Source: an uncultured Bacilli bacterium | Lineage (GTDB): Bacteria; Bacillota_I; Bacilli_A; RF39; UBA660 | DNA length: 47,244 nt | Direction: 5' to 3' | NCBI GenBank assembly: GCA_910587065.1 | Contig: CAJUMA010000008.1 | Span: 1 to 47,244 of the forward strand | Shown: piece by piece, positions 22,906 to 31,563 of the stretch | Layout: every line of letters starts with the position of its first letter | How positions within the stretch are numbered: the first letter of the stretch is position 1 | Program-made: the position numbers and the translations under genes | The notes under the pieces: generated by a model | What the model saw: only the letters and a program-made list of their open reading frames with translations | Told to the model about the DNA's origin: nothing | Database searches by the model: none

Positions 22906-25118
22906 TACTTTTCTTCCTTCTCTTTTGTTTCTGTCTCATTTGATTTCTCAGCATTTTCCTTTTTTTCTACCTTTTTTGGTTTTGGAAGTGCTTCTTTACG
23001 AGATAGATTTAATCTTCCGCGATTATCATAACCTTGACTTACAACAATTATTTCATCTCCAACTTTAACAACATCACTTGGTTTTTCAACTCTTTCGTGA
23101 GCTAGTTGGGAAACATGAACTAATCCCTCACAGCCTGGCCACAATTGAACAAAACAACCGAAATCTTCTACTTTTACAACTTTAGCTGGATACTTAACTC
23201 CTGTTTCTACTTCTCGGGCAATAGATTTAATCATTTCCTCTGTTTTGGCAATTATATCCTTATTTGTATGGTAAATTGTTACTGTTCCATCATCTGCTAA
23301 ATCTACTTTAACAGCATTTACATCTTGAACTGTTTTAACATTGGATGCATCAAGGATAATTTTAGTAATTGTCTCTCCACCTTTACCAATAACTTCTTTA
23401 ATCTTATCAGGATTAATTTTAAATATACTAGTCTTTGGAGCATATTCAGATACTTCATCACGAGGTTTAGCAATAACGCGCTCCATAACATCTAAAATTT
23501 CCATACGAGCTTTTCTCGCTTGTTCTAAAGCTTCTTCTAAAATCTCTTTTGTTATGCCTTTAATTTTAATATCCATTTGTAGTGAACATATACCATCCCT
23601 AGTTCCACCAACCTTAAAGTCCATATCACCTAAGTGATCTTCCATACCTTGAATATCAGTTAAAATTGTATAACTTGATTCGTCTTTACTTGTTATAAGT
23701 CCCATAGCAATACCAGCGACTGGAGCTTTAATTGGAACACCAGCTGCCATTAGTGACATACATCCTACACAAATAGTTGCTTGACTTGATGAGCCATTTG
23801 ATTCAAGTATTTCAGATACTACACGTACTGTATAAGGAAACTCTTCTTCGCTAGGCATTACTTGTTTTAAACATCTTTCTCCTAAGGCTCCATGACCAAT
23901 TTCTCTTCTTCCAGGAGAGCCATATCTTCCAGTTTCTCCAACTGAGAATGCTGGGAAATTATAATGTAACATGAAATGCTTTTCAGCTTCTAAACTAATT
24001 CCATCAAGTACTTGATACTCGTTTAATGCTCCTAATGTTGTTATTGCTAAAGCTTGTGTTTCTCCTCTTGTAAATAAGGCTGAACCATGTGTTCTTGGTA
24101 ACATATCTACTGATGCAGAAAGTGGTCTAATCTCATCCATACGTCTGCCATCACTTCTTGTATGCTCATCAACCGTAATTGACCTAAATATATCATACTC
24201 AATTGACTCAAGAACGAGTTTAATCTTAGTGATAAGTATTTCTAATTCTTCCTTATCTAAATCAGTGTTTTCATCGCGATATTTATTAACAATTGTTTCT
24301 TTAACTTCATCAATTGCTGCATATTTTTCTAATTTATCTTTAATACGTAAAGCATTATTTAATTTAGACTTAGCAAGTTCTGTTACTTCACTTCTTAGTT
24401 CATCAGATATTTCCAAATACTCATACTCCATCTTGTCTTCGCCAATTTCAGAAGTTATTCTCTCTTGGAATTCACATAATTCTTTAACAGCTTCGTGACC
24501 AAACATTAGGGCACTTAACATATCACTTTCAGAAACTTCCTTAGCTCCTGCTTCAACCATATTGATAGCTTTCTTTGTTCCAGCTACTGTTAAATCAATG
24601 TCCGAAAGTTCTAATTCTGCTGGTGTAGGATTTATTATAAATTCGCCATTTACACGCCCTACTTTTACTCCGGCAATAGGTCCATCAAAAGGTATTTTAG
24701 AAATACATGTTGCAAGGGATGATCCAAACATTGCTGCAAGTTCTGGAGAATTATCATTATCAACTGATAAAACTGTATTTACAATTTGTACTTCATTTCT
24801 AAAATCTTCTGGGAACATTGGACGCATCGGTCTATCAATCATACGAGCTGCAAGTGTAGCTGCATCAGTTGGACGTCCTTCCCTTTTTATAAATCCACCT
24901 GGGATTTTTCCTACGGAATATAATTTTTCTTGATATAAAACCATTAAAGGAAAGAAATCGCTTAAGATATTGGCATTGCTACCAACTACTACTGTTGATA
25001 AAACAACTGTATCTCCATATCTTATTACTACTGACCCATGTGCTTGTTTTGCAACTTCACCATGCTCAACTACTAACTTTCTTCCCCTAAAGGTCATTTC
25101 GAATACTTTTTTTCCCAT
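22905..25118 (-). CDS. pnp: Polyribonucleotide nucleotidyltransferase (PNPase)
   Basis: A 737-residue 3'-5' phosphorolytic exoribonuclease and degradosome component. It contains two RNase PH domains (first from ~10, second from ~315 with RSDGRRMDEIRPLS), the helical linker between them, a KH domain with IGKGGETI (~565) and an S1 domain (~625-695, GFVQLWPG-type segment then GLVHVSQL). The catalytic region near MDFKVGGTRDGI has the expected acidic residues. A Lys/Glu-rich tail ends the protein. It follows rpsO, the classical rpsO-pnp order. Confidence 0.97.
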   Translation of the reverse strand: MGKKVFEMTFRGRKLVVEHGEVAKQAHGSVVIRYGDTVVLSTVVVGSNANILSDFFPLMVLYQEKLYSVGKIPGGFIKREGRPTDAATLAARMIDRPMRPMFPEDFRNEVQIVNTVLSVDNDNSPELAAMFGSSLATCISKIPFDGPIAGVKVGRVNGEFIINPTPAELELSDIDLTVAGTKKAINMVEAGAKEVSESDMLSALMFGHEAVKELCEFQERITSEIGEDKMEYEYLEISDELRSEVTELAKSKLNNALRIKDKLEKYAAIDEVKETIVNKYRDENTDLDKEELEILITKIKLVLESIEYDIFRSITVDEHTRSDGRRMDEIRPLSASVDMLPRTHGSALFTRGETQALAITTLGALNEYQVLDGISLEAEKHFMLHYNFPAFSVGETGRYGSPGRREIGHGALGERCLKQVMPSEEEFPYTVRVVSEILESNGSSSQATICVGCMSLMAAGVPIKAPVAGIAMGLITSKDESSYTILTDIQGMEDHLGDMDFKVGGTRDGICSLQMDIKIKGITKEILEEALEQARKARMEILDVMERVIAKPRDEVSEYAPKTSIFKINPDKIKEVIGKGGETITKIILDASNVKTVQDVNAVKVDLADDGTVTIYHTNKDIIAKTEEMIKSIAREVETGVKYPAKVVKVEDFGCFVQLWPGCEGLVHVSQLAHERVEKPSDVVKVGDEIIVVSQGYDNRGRLNLSRKEALPKPKKVEKKENAEKSNETETKEKEEK

Positions 25119-25157
25119 TACTTCTTTTCCTCACTGTTCTAAATATATTTTACCATT

Positions 25158-25191
25158 TTTATAAAAGAAAAGACACTAAAAAATTAGTGCC
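25158..25191 (-). terminator. Terminator-like hairpin between rpsO and pnp
   Basis: GGCACTAA/TTAGTGTC (25191-25184 with 25179-25172) followed by TTTTCTTTTAT. No separate pnp promoter is evident, so this probably works as a partial terminator or processing site that lowers pnp expression relative to rpsO. Confidence 0.7.
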
Positions 25192-25460
25192 TACTTTCTT
25201 ATATTTAATTTTGCTATTAATGTACGGTAAGAATTAACATTATTTTTCTTTAGATAATCTAATAAACTACGTCTCTTACCAACTTTCATCATTAGTCCTC
25301 TTTTTGAATGATAATCATGAATATGTACTTTTAGGTGTTCAGTTAAATCTCTAATTTCTTCTGTAAGGATAGCGATTTGTACTTCAGTAGCACCAGTATC
25401 AGTTTCACTTTTACCAAATTCTTTAACCAATTCTGCTTTTCTTTCCTTTGTTACTGACAT
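25191..25460 (-). CDS. rpsO: 30S ribosomal protein S15
   Basis: An 89-residue S15, which binds the 16S central domain and forms a bridge to 50S. The signature HDYHSKRGLMMKVGKRRSLLDYL is intact. The start has TAGGAGGAAC upstream. The mRNA leader (25461-25535) contains a TTGG...CCAA hairpin near GGTGAGG, reminiscent of autoregulatory S15 leaders in other bacteria, though not identified with certainty. Confidence 0.97.
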   Translation of the reverse strand: MSVTKERKAELVKEFGKSETDTGATEVQIAILTEEIRDLTEHLKVHIHDYHSKRGLMMKVGKRRSLLDYLKKNNVNSYRTLIAKLNIRK

Positions 25461-25541
25461 TTTTGTTCCTCCTATTAATTATTTATGTTTAAACTGAGTG
25501 AAAAATTGGAGATTTTCCTCACCAAGTAAAAACTATACTAA

Positions 25542-25570
25542 ATTATATACCTATTACTTTTAAAAATCAA
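25542..25570 (-). promoter_or_regulatory. rpsO-pnp promoter
   Basis: The -35 TTGATT (25570-25565), a 17-nt spacer and the -10 TATAAT (25547-25542). The -35 coincides with the 3' arm of the preceding terminator hairpin. Confidence 0.75.
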
Positions 25571-25587
25571 CCTATTTTGTTGATTTT
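25562..25587 (-). terminator. Intrinsic terminator of the methyltransferase-like trio
   Basis: AAAATCAAC/GTTGATTTT stem (25587-25579 with 25571-25563) with a 7-nt loop. The third gene's stop codon lies in it. Confidence 0.75.
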
Positions 25588-26255
25588 CTCATAGTAATTA
25601 ATGGGACTTTTAAAGATTTTATCTTTTCAATCTTATAAACGCGTCCTTTAGGATTGCAAGACATGATATACTCTTTGATATATTTAATCCATTCATTCAT
25701 GTCATCTAGTTCACCATCAAGTGTTTCATAACAATCACAAGCTAGAATACATAAGTCTTTATCATAATCACTTGCCAATTCAATCATATCAAGTGTTGCA
25801 TCACATGGATATAAACCATAAAGCATATCATAAGGAGTTATATCAAAGTTTTTAGATAATCTTGTCTTTATTACTTTAATTCCTTCAAAGTCTTCTTTGA
25901 CAAGAAGCGGATCTATGGCCGTAATTGAACCTCTCTTCTGATGTCTTAGCATTCTTAAAGCTAAGGATGGATAATATCCACAACCAACTTCTAATAAGTT
26001 ACAATGAATATTCATTCTTGATTTTATTAATTTTATAAAGATATCATAAGCATTATCTTTTTCAACATCAAATATTCCTAGGTAAGCATATATCTGATTT
26101 AAAACATCACTTGAATCACGAATAGGTCTGTAGGGATTTAAAAAATTCTCTTCTATTTCGTCTAAGGCATATTCTGAATAGAACTCACGATACTCGTTTA
26201 AGTATCCTTCTAGCCTTTTACGCAATGTCTCTCGCTTTTTTATATCAAATACCAT
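25572..26255 (-). CDS. SAM-methyltransferase-like protein, third of three tandem paralogues
   Basis: A 227-residue cytosolic protein with a Rossmann-like core. Motif I is LLEVGCGYYPSLALRML and the acidic end of strand 2 is AIDPLLV. A Tyr-Asp-Met-Leu-Tyr block ends in the motif-IV-like YGLYPCDATLDMI, then ILACDCYETL. The N-terminal ~75 residues are helical and shared with the two upstream genes. The pattern DLIYSIRPPxE of the archaeal UPF0146 family is similar, so I infer a distant SAM-dependent methyltransferase; the substrate is unknown. AGAGGAAC supports the start. It is the last gene of a three-gene unit. Confidence 0.7.
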   Translation of the reverse strand: MVFDIKKRETLRKRLEGYLNEYREFYSEYALDEIEENFLNPYRPIRDSSDVLNQIYAYLGIFDVEKDNAYDIFIKLIKSRMNIHCNLLEVGCGYYPSLALRMLRHQKRGSITAIDPLLVKEDFEGIKVIKTRLSKNFDITPYDMLYGLYPCDATLDMIELASDYDKDLCILACDCYETLDGELDDMNEWIKYIKEYIMSCNPKGRVYKIEKIKSLKVPLITMRKSTK

Positions 26256-26275
26256 GATGTTCCTCTTTTCTAATT

Positions 26276-26974
26276 TTAATTTCTTTTTTTTGTACTTATT
26301 ATTGGTGTATTAAATTTACTGGTGTATTCTATTTTATATTCAATGTTATGTGGTATTGTTTCTTTAATTATACTTTCTATATAGTTAATATATTCTCCAT
26401 AAAATACTTCTCTTCGATAAGTTATTAACTCTTTTGGCAAATGTGTACAACTACAAGCTAATACACAAAATTCTTTTTCATATTTATTAGCTGAAGTAAT
26501 TATTTCCTTTAATGCTTCGCAAGGGCTTATTGCATAAAGTAAGTCATATTTACTTATATCAGTTTCTGGAGATAAAGGCTCTTTTATTATTTTTATGCCA
26601 TCAAGTGTATCAATTATACTATCTGGATCTATTGCTGTTACTGTGCCAATACATTGTTTACTAGCTACCATCTGAGCAAAAGATGGAAACATACCTGATG
26701 CAACTTCAAGTAAATGTTGGTTTAAATTATAATTGGAACTCAAAAAATCATAAAAATTTTTATATGTATTATCCTGAAACTTATTATAAATTCCAAGATA
26801 TTGGTATACTTGAGCAACAATATCAACATCAAAACCATATTGAAAATCTGTTTTTAGAAAATGTCTCTTTATATATTCTAAAGCCTCTTTAGGATAAAAT
26901 TTTCCATAGATATCAACATATTCTTCGAATAAGCACGAGTACTTTTCCCTATGTTCATTAGTTATAAACCTCAT
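26276..26974 (-). CDS. SAM-methyltransferase-like protein, second of three tandem paralogues
   Basis: A 232-residue paralogue of its neighbours with HLLEVASGMFPSFAQMV (the second motif-I Gly, seen as GCG in the others, is here ASG), AIDPDSI, and YDLLYAISPCEALKEII. The ATG at 26974 follows AAAGGAGGGGG; an 18-codon upstream extension is rejected because it would put the Shine-Dalgarno site inside the gene. The altered motif I may mean weaker SAM binding or a structural role. Confidence 0.7.
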   Translation of the reverse strand: MRFITNEHREKYSCLFEEYVDIYGKFYPKEALEYIKRHFLKTDFQYGFDVDIVAQVYQYLGIYNKFQDNTYKNFYDFLSSNYNLNQHLLEVASGMFPSFAQMVASKQCIGTVTAIDPDSIIDTLDGIKIIKEPLSPETDISKYDLLYAISPCEALKEIITSANKYEKEFCVLACSCTHLPKELITYRREVFYGEYINYIESIIKETIPHNIEYKIEYTSKFNTPIISTKKRN

Positions 26975-27046
26975 TTTACCCCCTCCTTTGCGGTTGTATA
27001 TTCTAAAATAAAATACTAGATTAGTCAAATAAAAAAAGGAAGAAAA

Positions 27047-27745
27047 TTATTTTTTCCTTGTGTATATTAATGGTTGAGCAAAGGTATCAACTTGTTCAAT
27101 TCTGTATTCTCTTGTTTTTGGAGTTGTTGTTGCAAGTATTTGTTCTGCAAGTTTTAACCAATTCAATTTACCAATTTTTGTAGATTGTCTTCCCATGTTT
27201 ACTTTATAACAAGAACAAGCTAAAAAGAATAAGTCTTTGTCATAGAGATTAGCAAGTTTAATCATATCAAATGTTGCTTCACATGGCATAATTGCGTAAA
27301 TCATATCATAACGTGAGATATCGTAACGCATTGTTAACTTTTCAGATTTTACATTGACACCATCAATATTGTCAGTAACTACTAGTGGATCAACTGCATC
27401 AATAGAACCGTATTTTTGTTTTTTAGCTAATTTCTCAGCAAAGGCAGGATAATGACCACATCCTACTTCTAACAAGTGACGATTTATATCAAATCTTTTT
27501 TCCATCTCTTCTAAAAATGATGAATAAATATTTCTAGGAAACAAATCAAATACTCCAGTTGCTTCATACACTTGATTTAAATCACTGTCGGTATTGCCAA
27601 ATATATCAGAGCTACTTAAATAATAATTCAAAATTTTATCTCGAGTTTCGGCATCATATTTATCACCAAACTTAAGCATAAAATTGGCCATTCTTGCCAA
27701 ATACCCATAATATTCATTTGCTGATAAGCTTACTATTTTATCCAT
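27047..27745 (-). CDS. SAM-methyltransferase-like protein, first of three tandem paralogues
   Basis: A 232-residue paralogue with HLLEVGCGHYPAFAEKL, AVDPLVV, YDMIYAIMPCEATFDMI and FFLACSCYKV. It is first in the unit, 30 nt downstream of a clear promoter -10 region, with AAGGGGA as ribosome-binding site. The three genes share order of motifs and length, with 18 to 72 nt between them, so they probably arose by tandem duplication. Conserved Cys residues (PCEA, ACSC) recur in all three. Confidence 0.72.
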   Translation of the reverse strand: MDKIVSLSANEYYGYLARMANFMLKFGDKYDAETRDKILNYYLSSSDIFGNTDSDLNQVYEATGVFDLFPRNIYSSFLEEMEKRFDINRHLLEVGCGHYPAFAEKLAKKQKYGSIDAVDPLVVTDNIDGVNVKSEKLTMRYDISRYDMIYAIMPCEATFDMIKLANLYDKDLFFLACSCYKVNMGRQSTKIGKLNWLKLAEQILATTTPKTREYRIEQVDTFAQPLIYTRKK

Positions 27746-27769
27746 TAAAATCCCCTTTTCGACTTGTCT

Positions 27770-27798
27770 ATTTTATTATTTATAAAAGAATTTGTCAA
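27770..27798 (-). promoter_or_regulatory. Promoter of the methyltransferase-like trio
   Basis: The -35 TTGACA (27798-27793), a 17-nt spacer and the -10 TAAAAT (27775-27770): consensus -35, near-consensus -10. Confidence 0.8.
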
Positions 27799-27816
27799 AT
27801 AATTATTAACTAACGC

Positions 27817-27842
27817 AAAAATGGAAGACAGATGCCTTCCAA
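27817..27842 (-). terminator. Intrinsic terminator of the DUF1016 gene
   Basis: GGAAG (27840-27836) pairs with CTTCC (27827-27823), then ATTTTT. The stem is short, but position and T-run fit. Confidence 0.6.
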
Positions 27843-27852
27843 ATCTATATAA

Positions 27853-27879
27853 ACGTATATATACGTACAATATATTGTA
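27853..27879. repeat. Two abutting perfect palindromes
   Basis: ACGTATATATACGT (27853-27866) and TACAATATATTGTA (27866-27879) share one base. Each is a perfect 14-bp palindrome. They lie in the 190-bp gap downstream of the DUF1016 gene, between its stop and its terminator. They may be protein-binding sites or RNA hairpins. Confidence 0.6.
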
Positions 27880-27937
27880 TGTTTCATTATAATTAATGTG
27901 ACAGTATTTTATAAACTTTATAGCATACTAAATTATA

Positions 27938-28807
27938 TTATCTTGCAATTATTCTCTTATCAGAGCAATACTTTATAACATATTTATTATCTTGTTTACA
28001 AATAATTATTCCAATAGTCTTATCATGATTAATTCGTTTTAAATTATCATCAATATAATTCATATACACTTGTAATTGTCCAATATGCTCTTTTTTTAAT
28101 TCAGTAACTTTAAGTTCTACTACTACATAACAATTGTATTCTATATTAAACAGAAGTAAATCAATATAATTATACTTGTTTCCTAATCTAATCTTGTATT
28201 CATTTTCTATAAAAGTGAAGCCATTACCAAGTTCTTTTAAAAATGAAGAAATGTCTTCAAGAATTAATTTTTGTAGTACATTTTCTGATATAGTTTCATT
28301 ATTTAGTTTATTATTAATCACAATGGGATTTTTAACTAAATCTTGAATATTTAAATCTTCTTTACTAATTAATTTATTTTTTGTTTCTGCTGGCAGTCTT
28401 TCATATTCTTGAGATTTTATTCTATTTCTAAGTTCTCTTACTGATAAACTATTTGTTTCCGTTATTTTGATGTAATAATTTATTTCTTCAATTTTTTCTA
28501 TTGATAGTATCTCACAATAATGTGACCAAGATAATAATGCAGACAGTGTCTGCACTTTTTTACTTAATTCAAAAAATCGTAGCATTAGCCATAAATTTCT
28601 TTTACCATATCCTCTTCCCAAGTCAATTGTCAGTTTCTTTGAATATTCTTTGATGATTGATTCTCCATAATGTTTACCTGCCTCACTAAGTATTTTTCCA
28701 ACATTATAATAAGTATTTAAATCACTTTTATTAATTGAATTATTTTTAATTTTTTTATTTATTTCATTATTAATTAATTCCTTCTTTATCTCACTATAAT
28801 AATTCAC
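27938..28807 (-). CDS. DUF1016 (YhcG-type) PD-(D/E)XK nuclease-like protein
   Basis: A 289-residue protein with the two DUF1016 parts: an N-terminal winged-helix-like region (YYNVGKILSEAGKHYGESIIKEYSKKL, RNLWLMLRFFEL, LSWSHYCEIL) and a C-terminal nuclease domain. That domain shows IDLLLFNIEYNCYVVVELKV, the D...ExK signature, and GQLQVYMNYID. Such proteins are often genome-defence or mobile-element associated. The start is a GTG 9 nt after AAGGA. The stop falls after KRIIAR; relatives continue about five more residues, and the codons after the stop (YNLV) fit, so a nonsense change close to the end is possible. Confidence 0.85.
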   Translation of the reverse strand: MNYYSEIKKELINNEINKKIKNNSINKSDLNTYYNVGKILSEAGKHYGESIIKEYSKKLTIDLGRGYGKRNLWLMLRFFELSKKVQTLSALLSWSHYCEILSIEKIEEINYYIKITETNSLSVRELRNRIKSQEYERLPAETKNKLISKEDLNIQDLVKNPIVINNKLNNETISENVLQKLILEDISSFLKELGNGFTFIENEYKIRLGNKYNYIDLLLFNIEYNCYVVVELKVTELKKEHIGQLQVYMNYIDDNLKRINHDKTIGIIICKQDNKYVIKYCSDKRIIAR

Positions 28808-28839
28808 ATAGATTCATCCTTTCTTTAATTTACTTAAGT

Positions 28840-30885
28840 CTAATTTGCATATGTTTTTATTAATAGACCATTATTATTTATCTTAAAGTTAATGGTGCCA
28901 TCTATATCAGTCCGGTATATTTTAGACTTATTTAAATTATCTACAACACTTTTCTTTGGATGTCCATATCGATTATTTTTACCAACACTTATGACTGCAT
29001 ACTTAGGAGCTGTTGCATCAATAAAAGTTTTTCCACTACTTGTATCTGAACCATGATGTCCGATTTTTAATACATCAACATTACTAATATTATATTTTTT
29101 TAATAAATCAGTTTCTGTTTTTACACTAGCATCACCCATAAATAAAAATTTGTAGTTATAAGCACTAAGTAAACAAACAATTGAGTTATCATTTTCATTA
29201 TTATAAATGACATCTGTATCTAAAATAGTTAAATTTAATTTTCCTTTGTAAGTTTTAGTTAGTAAATTTTTAGGAATACTTTTTTCTAAATAATTTAACT
29301 CACCCTTATTAATAATTACATTTTGGACCTTTATGTTTTCTAATAAATGATTAATTTCCTTAGCATGATCGGCATCTCCATGAGTAATAATTACTGTATC
29401 TATTTTCGAAACTCCAATACTATATAAAAACATAATTGTGTTATCTGTATAATAGTATTCTTTCCTTTTTTTCCACTCTTCTTTTTGAAAACCAACCTTA
29501 CCACCTGTATCAATAAGTAAACATTCAGATCCTTTTTTTATAACAATTGAATCCCCTTGACCAACATCTAAAAAATAAACATAGTAATTTTGATCTAACA
29601 CGGGTTGTATTTTAACGATTATTAATAAAGCTAAGATTAAAGTTAGAAAAATCTTTTTATAAGACTCGAAAAATAAATATAAAAATATATAATATATAAT
29701 GACAACAACTATACTTACCTTTGGCACGACTATTTTTAAAGTTAAAAGATATGGAGTTATACTTTCTAACATATTAATTATAAATAGAAGTATGTCATCA
29801 ATAGGTTTTATAAAAAATGAAAGCACGCTTAATGGGTATAAAATTAGACTTACTAATGGCACGATAAGTAAATTATTTAGAACAGACAAGAGATTAAACT
29901 CATAATTGTTTATAAGTGTTATTGGTAAACTAAAGGCAAAGGCAATTAATGAAACCTTTAAAGTTTTCATCAAGTAATTTCCTTTTATAAGTCTACTATA
30001 TTTTATTAGTGAAAAAGAAACAACACTTGAATATAAAAAGCCAATATTACTAAGAAAATTTGGATTTATCAACAAAATCACTACAATATCTAAAAATAGA
30101 ATGTTTATAACTTCAATATTAAAGTCATATTTTTTATTAAAATATAATAGTATGAATAGTCCAACACTTCTTAGAACGCTTGCTTGATAATTAGTTATAG
30201 ACATATAAAAGCAAAGAAATATAATAACTATTACATAGGAATGATTTTCACTCACCTTTAATTTTTTTAAAACAAAAAGTATTATTGAAGATAGTAAAGA
30301 TATATGCATCCCTGATATGGCAAAGATATGCGATACACCTAATTGTTGGTAATCTTTTTTTATATCTTCATCAATTAAGCTCTTATCTCCTGTTATAAAA
30401 GCGTTTATATAGTCTTTACTTTTATAATTACTTATATGTTTTTGAATTCTATTTTTTATAGAATATAAAATACTCGTTTTATTGTTCAAAACTTCTAACT
30501 TTTCAACATTTAGAATATAATTAATTTTATTTTGTTTTAAATACTTTTTATAGTTAAATGTATTAGGTATAGTGTTATTAAGGGGGATACTTAAATTACC
30601 ATTTAAAGAAAGTGTTATCCCTAATTCTAGACTATTAAGAAACTCTTTTTCTTCAATTGTTTTCATATAATAAGTACATTTCAATTTTTCTTTGCTTTGT
30701 AATTCGAAGGAGAACAAGTCTCCTTCTATTTTTTTATTAGTTAATATTCCGACAAACTCTTTTTCTTTAATTGTAAAGCATGATTTTTGATTTAAGTTTA
30801 TTCTTATAAAAGATAAAATAATGACACTTATAAGTAATATTAAATAGAGATAATTATACTGTAATATAGTCTTTAATCTTAACAA
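28840..30885 (-). CDS. comEC: DNA internalisation competence protein ComEC/Rec2
   Basis: The inner-membrane channel for transforming single-stranded DNA, about 681 residues. The N-terminal soluble OB-like region is followed by the Competence domain with many helices (GVSHIFAISGMHISLLSSI is diagnostic), and a C-terminal metallo-beta-lactamase-like domain with FLDVGQGDSIVI, IDTGG, THGDADH and IGHHGSDTSSG. The TTG at 30885 follows GGAG by 9 nt; an ATG at 30912 lacks a site. Either start lies within comEA, so the genes are coupled. The domains are complete and all metal-binding motifs look intact. Confidence 0.93.
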   Translation of the reverse strand: MLRLKTILQYNYLYLILLISVIILSFIRINLNQKSCFTIKEKEFVGILTNKKIEGDLFSFELQSKEKLKCTYYMKTIEEKEFLNSLELGITLSLNGNLSIPLNNTIPNTFNYKKYLKQNKINYILNVEKLEVLNNKTSILYSIKNRIQKHISNYKSKDYINAFITGDKSLIDEDIKKDYQQLGVSHIFAISGMHISLLSSIILFVLKKLKVSENHSYVIVIIFLCFYMSITNYQASVLRSVGLFILLYFNKKYDFNIEVINILFLDIVVILLINPNFLSNIGFLYSSVVSFSLIKYSRLIKGNYLMKTLKVSLIAFAFSLPITLINNYEFNLLSVLNNLLIVPLVSLILYPLSVLSFFIKPIDDILLFIINMLESITPYLLTLKIVVPKVSIVVVIIYYIFLYLFFESYKKIFLTLILALLIIVKIQPVLDQNYYVYFLDVGQGDSIVIKKGSECLLIDTGGKVGFQKEEWKKRKEYYYTDNTIMFLYSIGVSKIDTVIITHGDADHAKEINHLLENIKVQNVIINKGELNYLEKSIPKNLLTKTYKGKLNLTILDTDVIYNNENDNSIVCLLSAYNYKFLFMGDASVKTETDLLKKYNISNVDVLKIGHHGSDTSSGKTFIDATAPKYAVISVGKNNRYGHPKKSVVDNLNKSKIYRTDIDGTINFKINNNGLLIKTYAN

Positions 30886-31489
30886 AAACAGTTTCTCCAA
30901 TACCACTAACATTCATAATGTCTTCTATTTTATTAAACTTTTTCTCATTTCTGTATATTATTATAGAATCAGCTTTACTTGCACCTATATTAGGTATGTT
31001 CATCAACTCTTCTTTTGATGCTGTATTAATGTTTATAAGTTTATCTTGTGTTTCATTAGATGTTTCACAGTTACTAATTATTTTCGTTGTACATACATCT
31101 GTTTTAGATGTACTGCTTGTCGTTGTAGTTGGTTTAGTAGTTAATTCGCTTTTGGTATTTACAACAATAACCATTTCACTAGTAACTTTTTCTGATAAGT
31201 TAATATTACTAGTTGTTGCATTGCTCTTTAAACCGCCTGCCATATCAATAATATCTTTTATAATATTATTTTCATTTACTAAATAAACTCCAGGTTTTTT
31301 AACTGCTCCTTTAATATCTACATAGAATTCAGTAGGTAAAGAAGCATCTTCACAAACGCAGTTTTCTTCATTAGCATAAACATTATTGCCTTTATCAATG
31401 GATATATAATTAAATGCACATATTATAGCAAATATACCAAAAAGAAGTAGACTAATGAGTTTCTTTTTATGAGTTTTTAGCATTTCCAT
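30854..31489 (-). CDS. comEA: Competence DNA-binding protein ComEA
   Basis: A 211-residue membrane-anchored DNA receptor. The single N-terminal membrane helix (about 10-27) is followed by an SLBB-type domain (YVDIKGAVKKPGVYLV), a Thr/Ser-rich linker with TTTTSSTS, and a C-terminal double helix-hairpin-helix DNA-binding domain (ININTASKEELMNIPNIGASKA, then VSGIGETVFVKI). AGGAGGTGAT supports the start. comEB is absent. It is upstream of and overlaps comEC. Confidence 0.93.
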   Translation of the reverse strand: MEMLKTHKKKLISLLLFGIFAIICAFNYISIDKGNNVYANEENCVCEDASLPTEFYVDIKGAVKKPGVYLVNENNIIKDIIDMAGGLKSNATTSNINLSEKVTSEMVIVVNTKSELTTKPTTTTSSTSKTDVCTTKIISNCETSNETQDKLININTASKEELMNIPNIGASKADSIIIYRNEKKFNKIEDIMNVSGIGETVFVKIKDYITV

Positions 31490-31536
31490 ATTATCACCTC
31501 CTACTTACTTATTACCTTTTTATTTTTCATTTACTT

Positions 31537-31563
31537 CAAAAAAAAGAAAAAAATTATTTTTTC
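31537..31563 (-). terminator. Intrinsic terminator of ymfF-ymfH
   Basis: GAAAAAAT/ATTTTTTTC-type stem with the ymfH stop codon in it, followed by CTTTTTTTTG. All A-U except the closing pair, so it is weak in stem strength but has a long U-run. Confidence 0.55.

Noticed and set aside
23341..24933. Several plus-strand frames of 90-120 codons opposite pnp
   Set aside because: Antisense shadows; pnp covers the region with complete domains.
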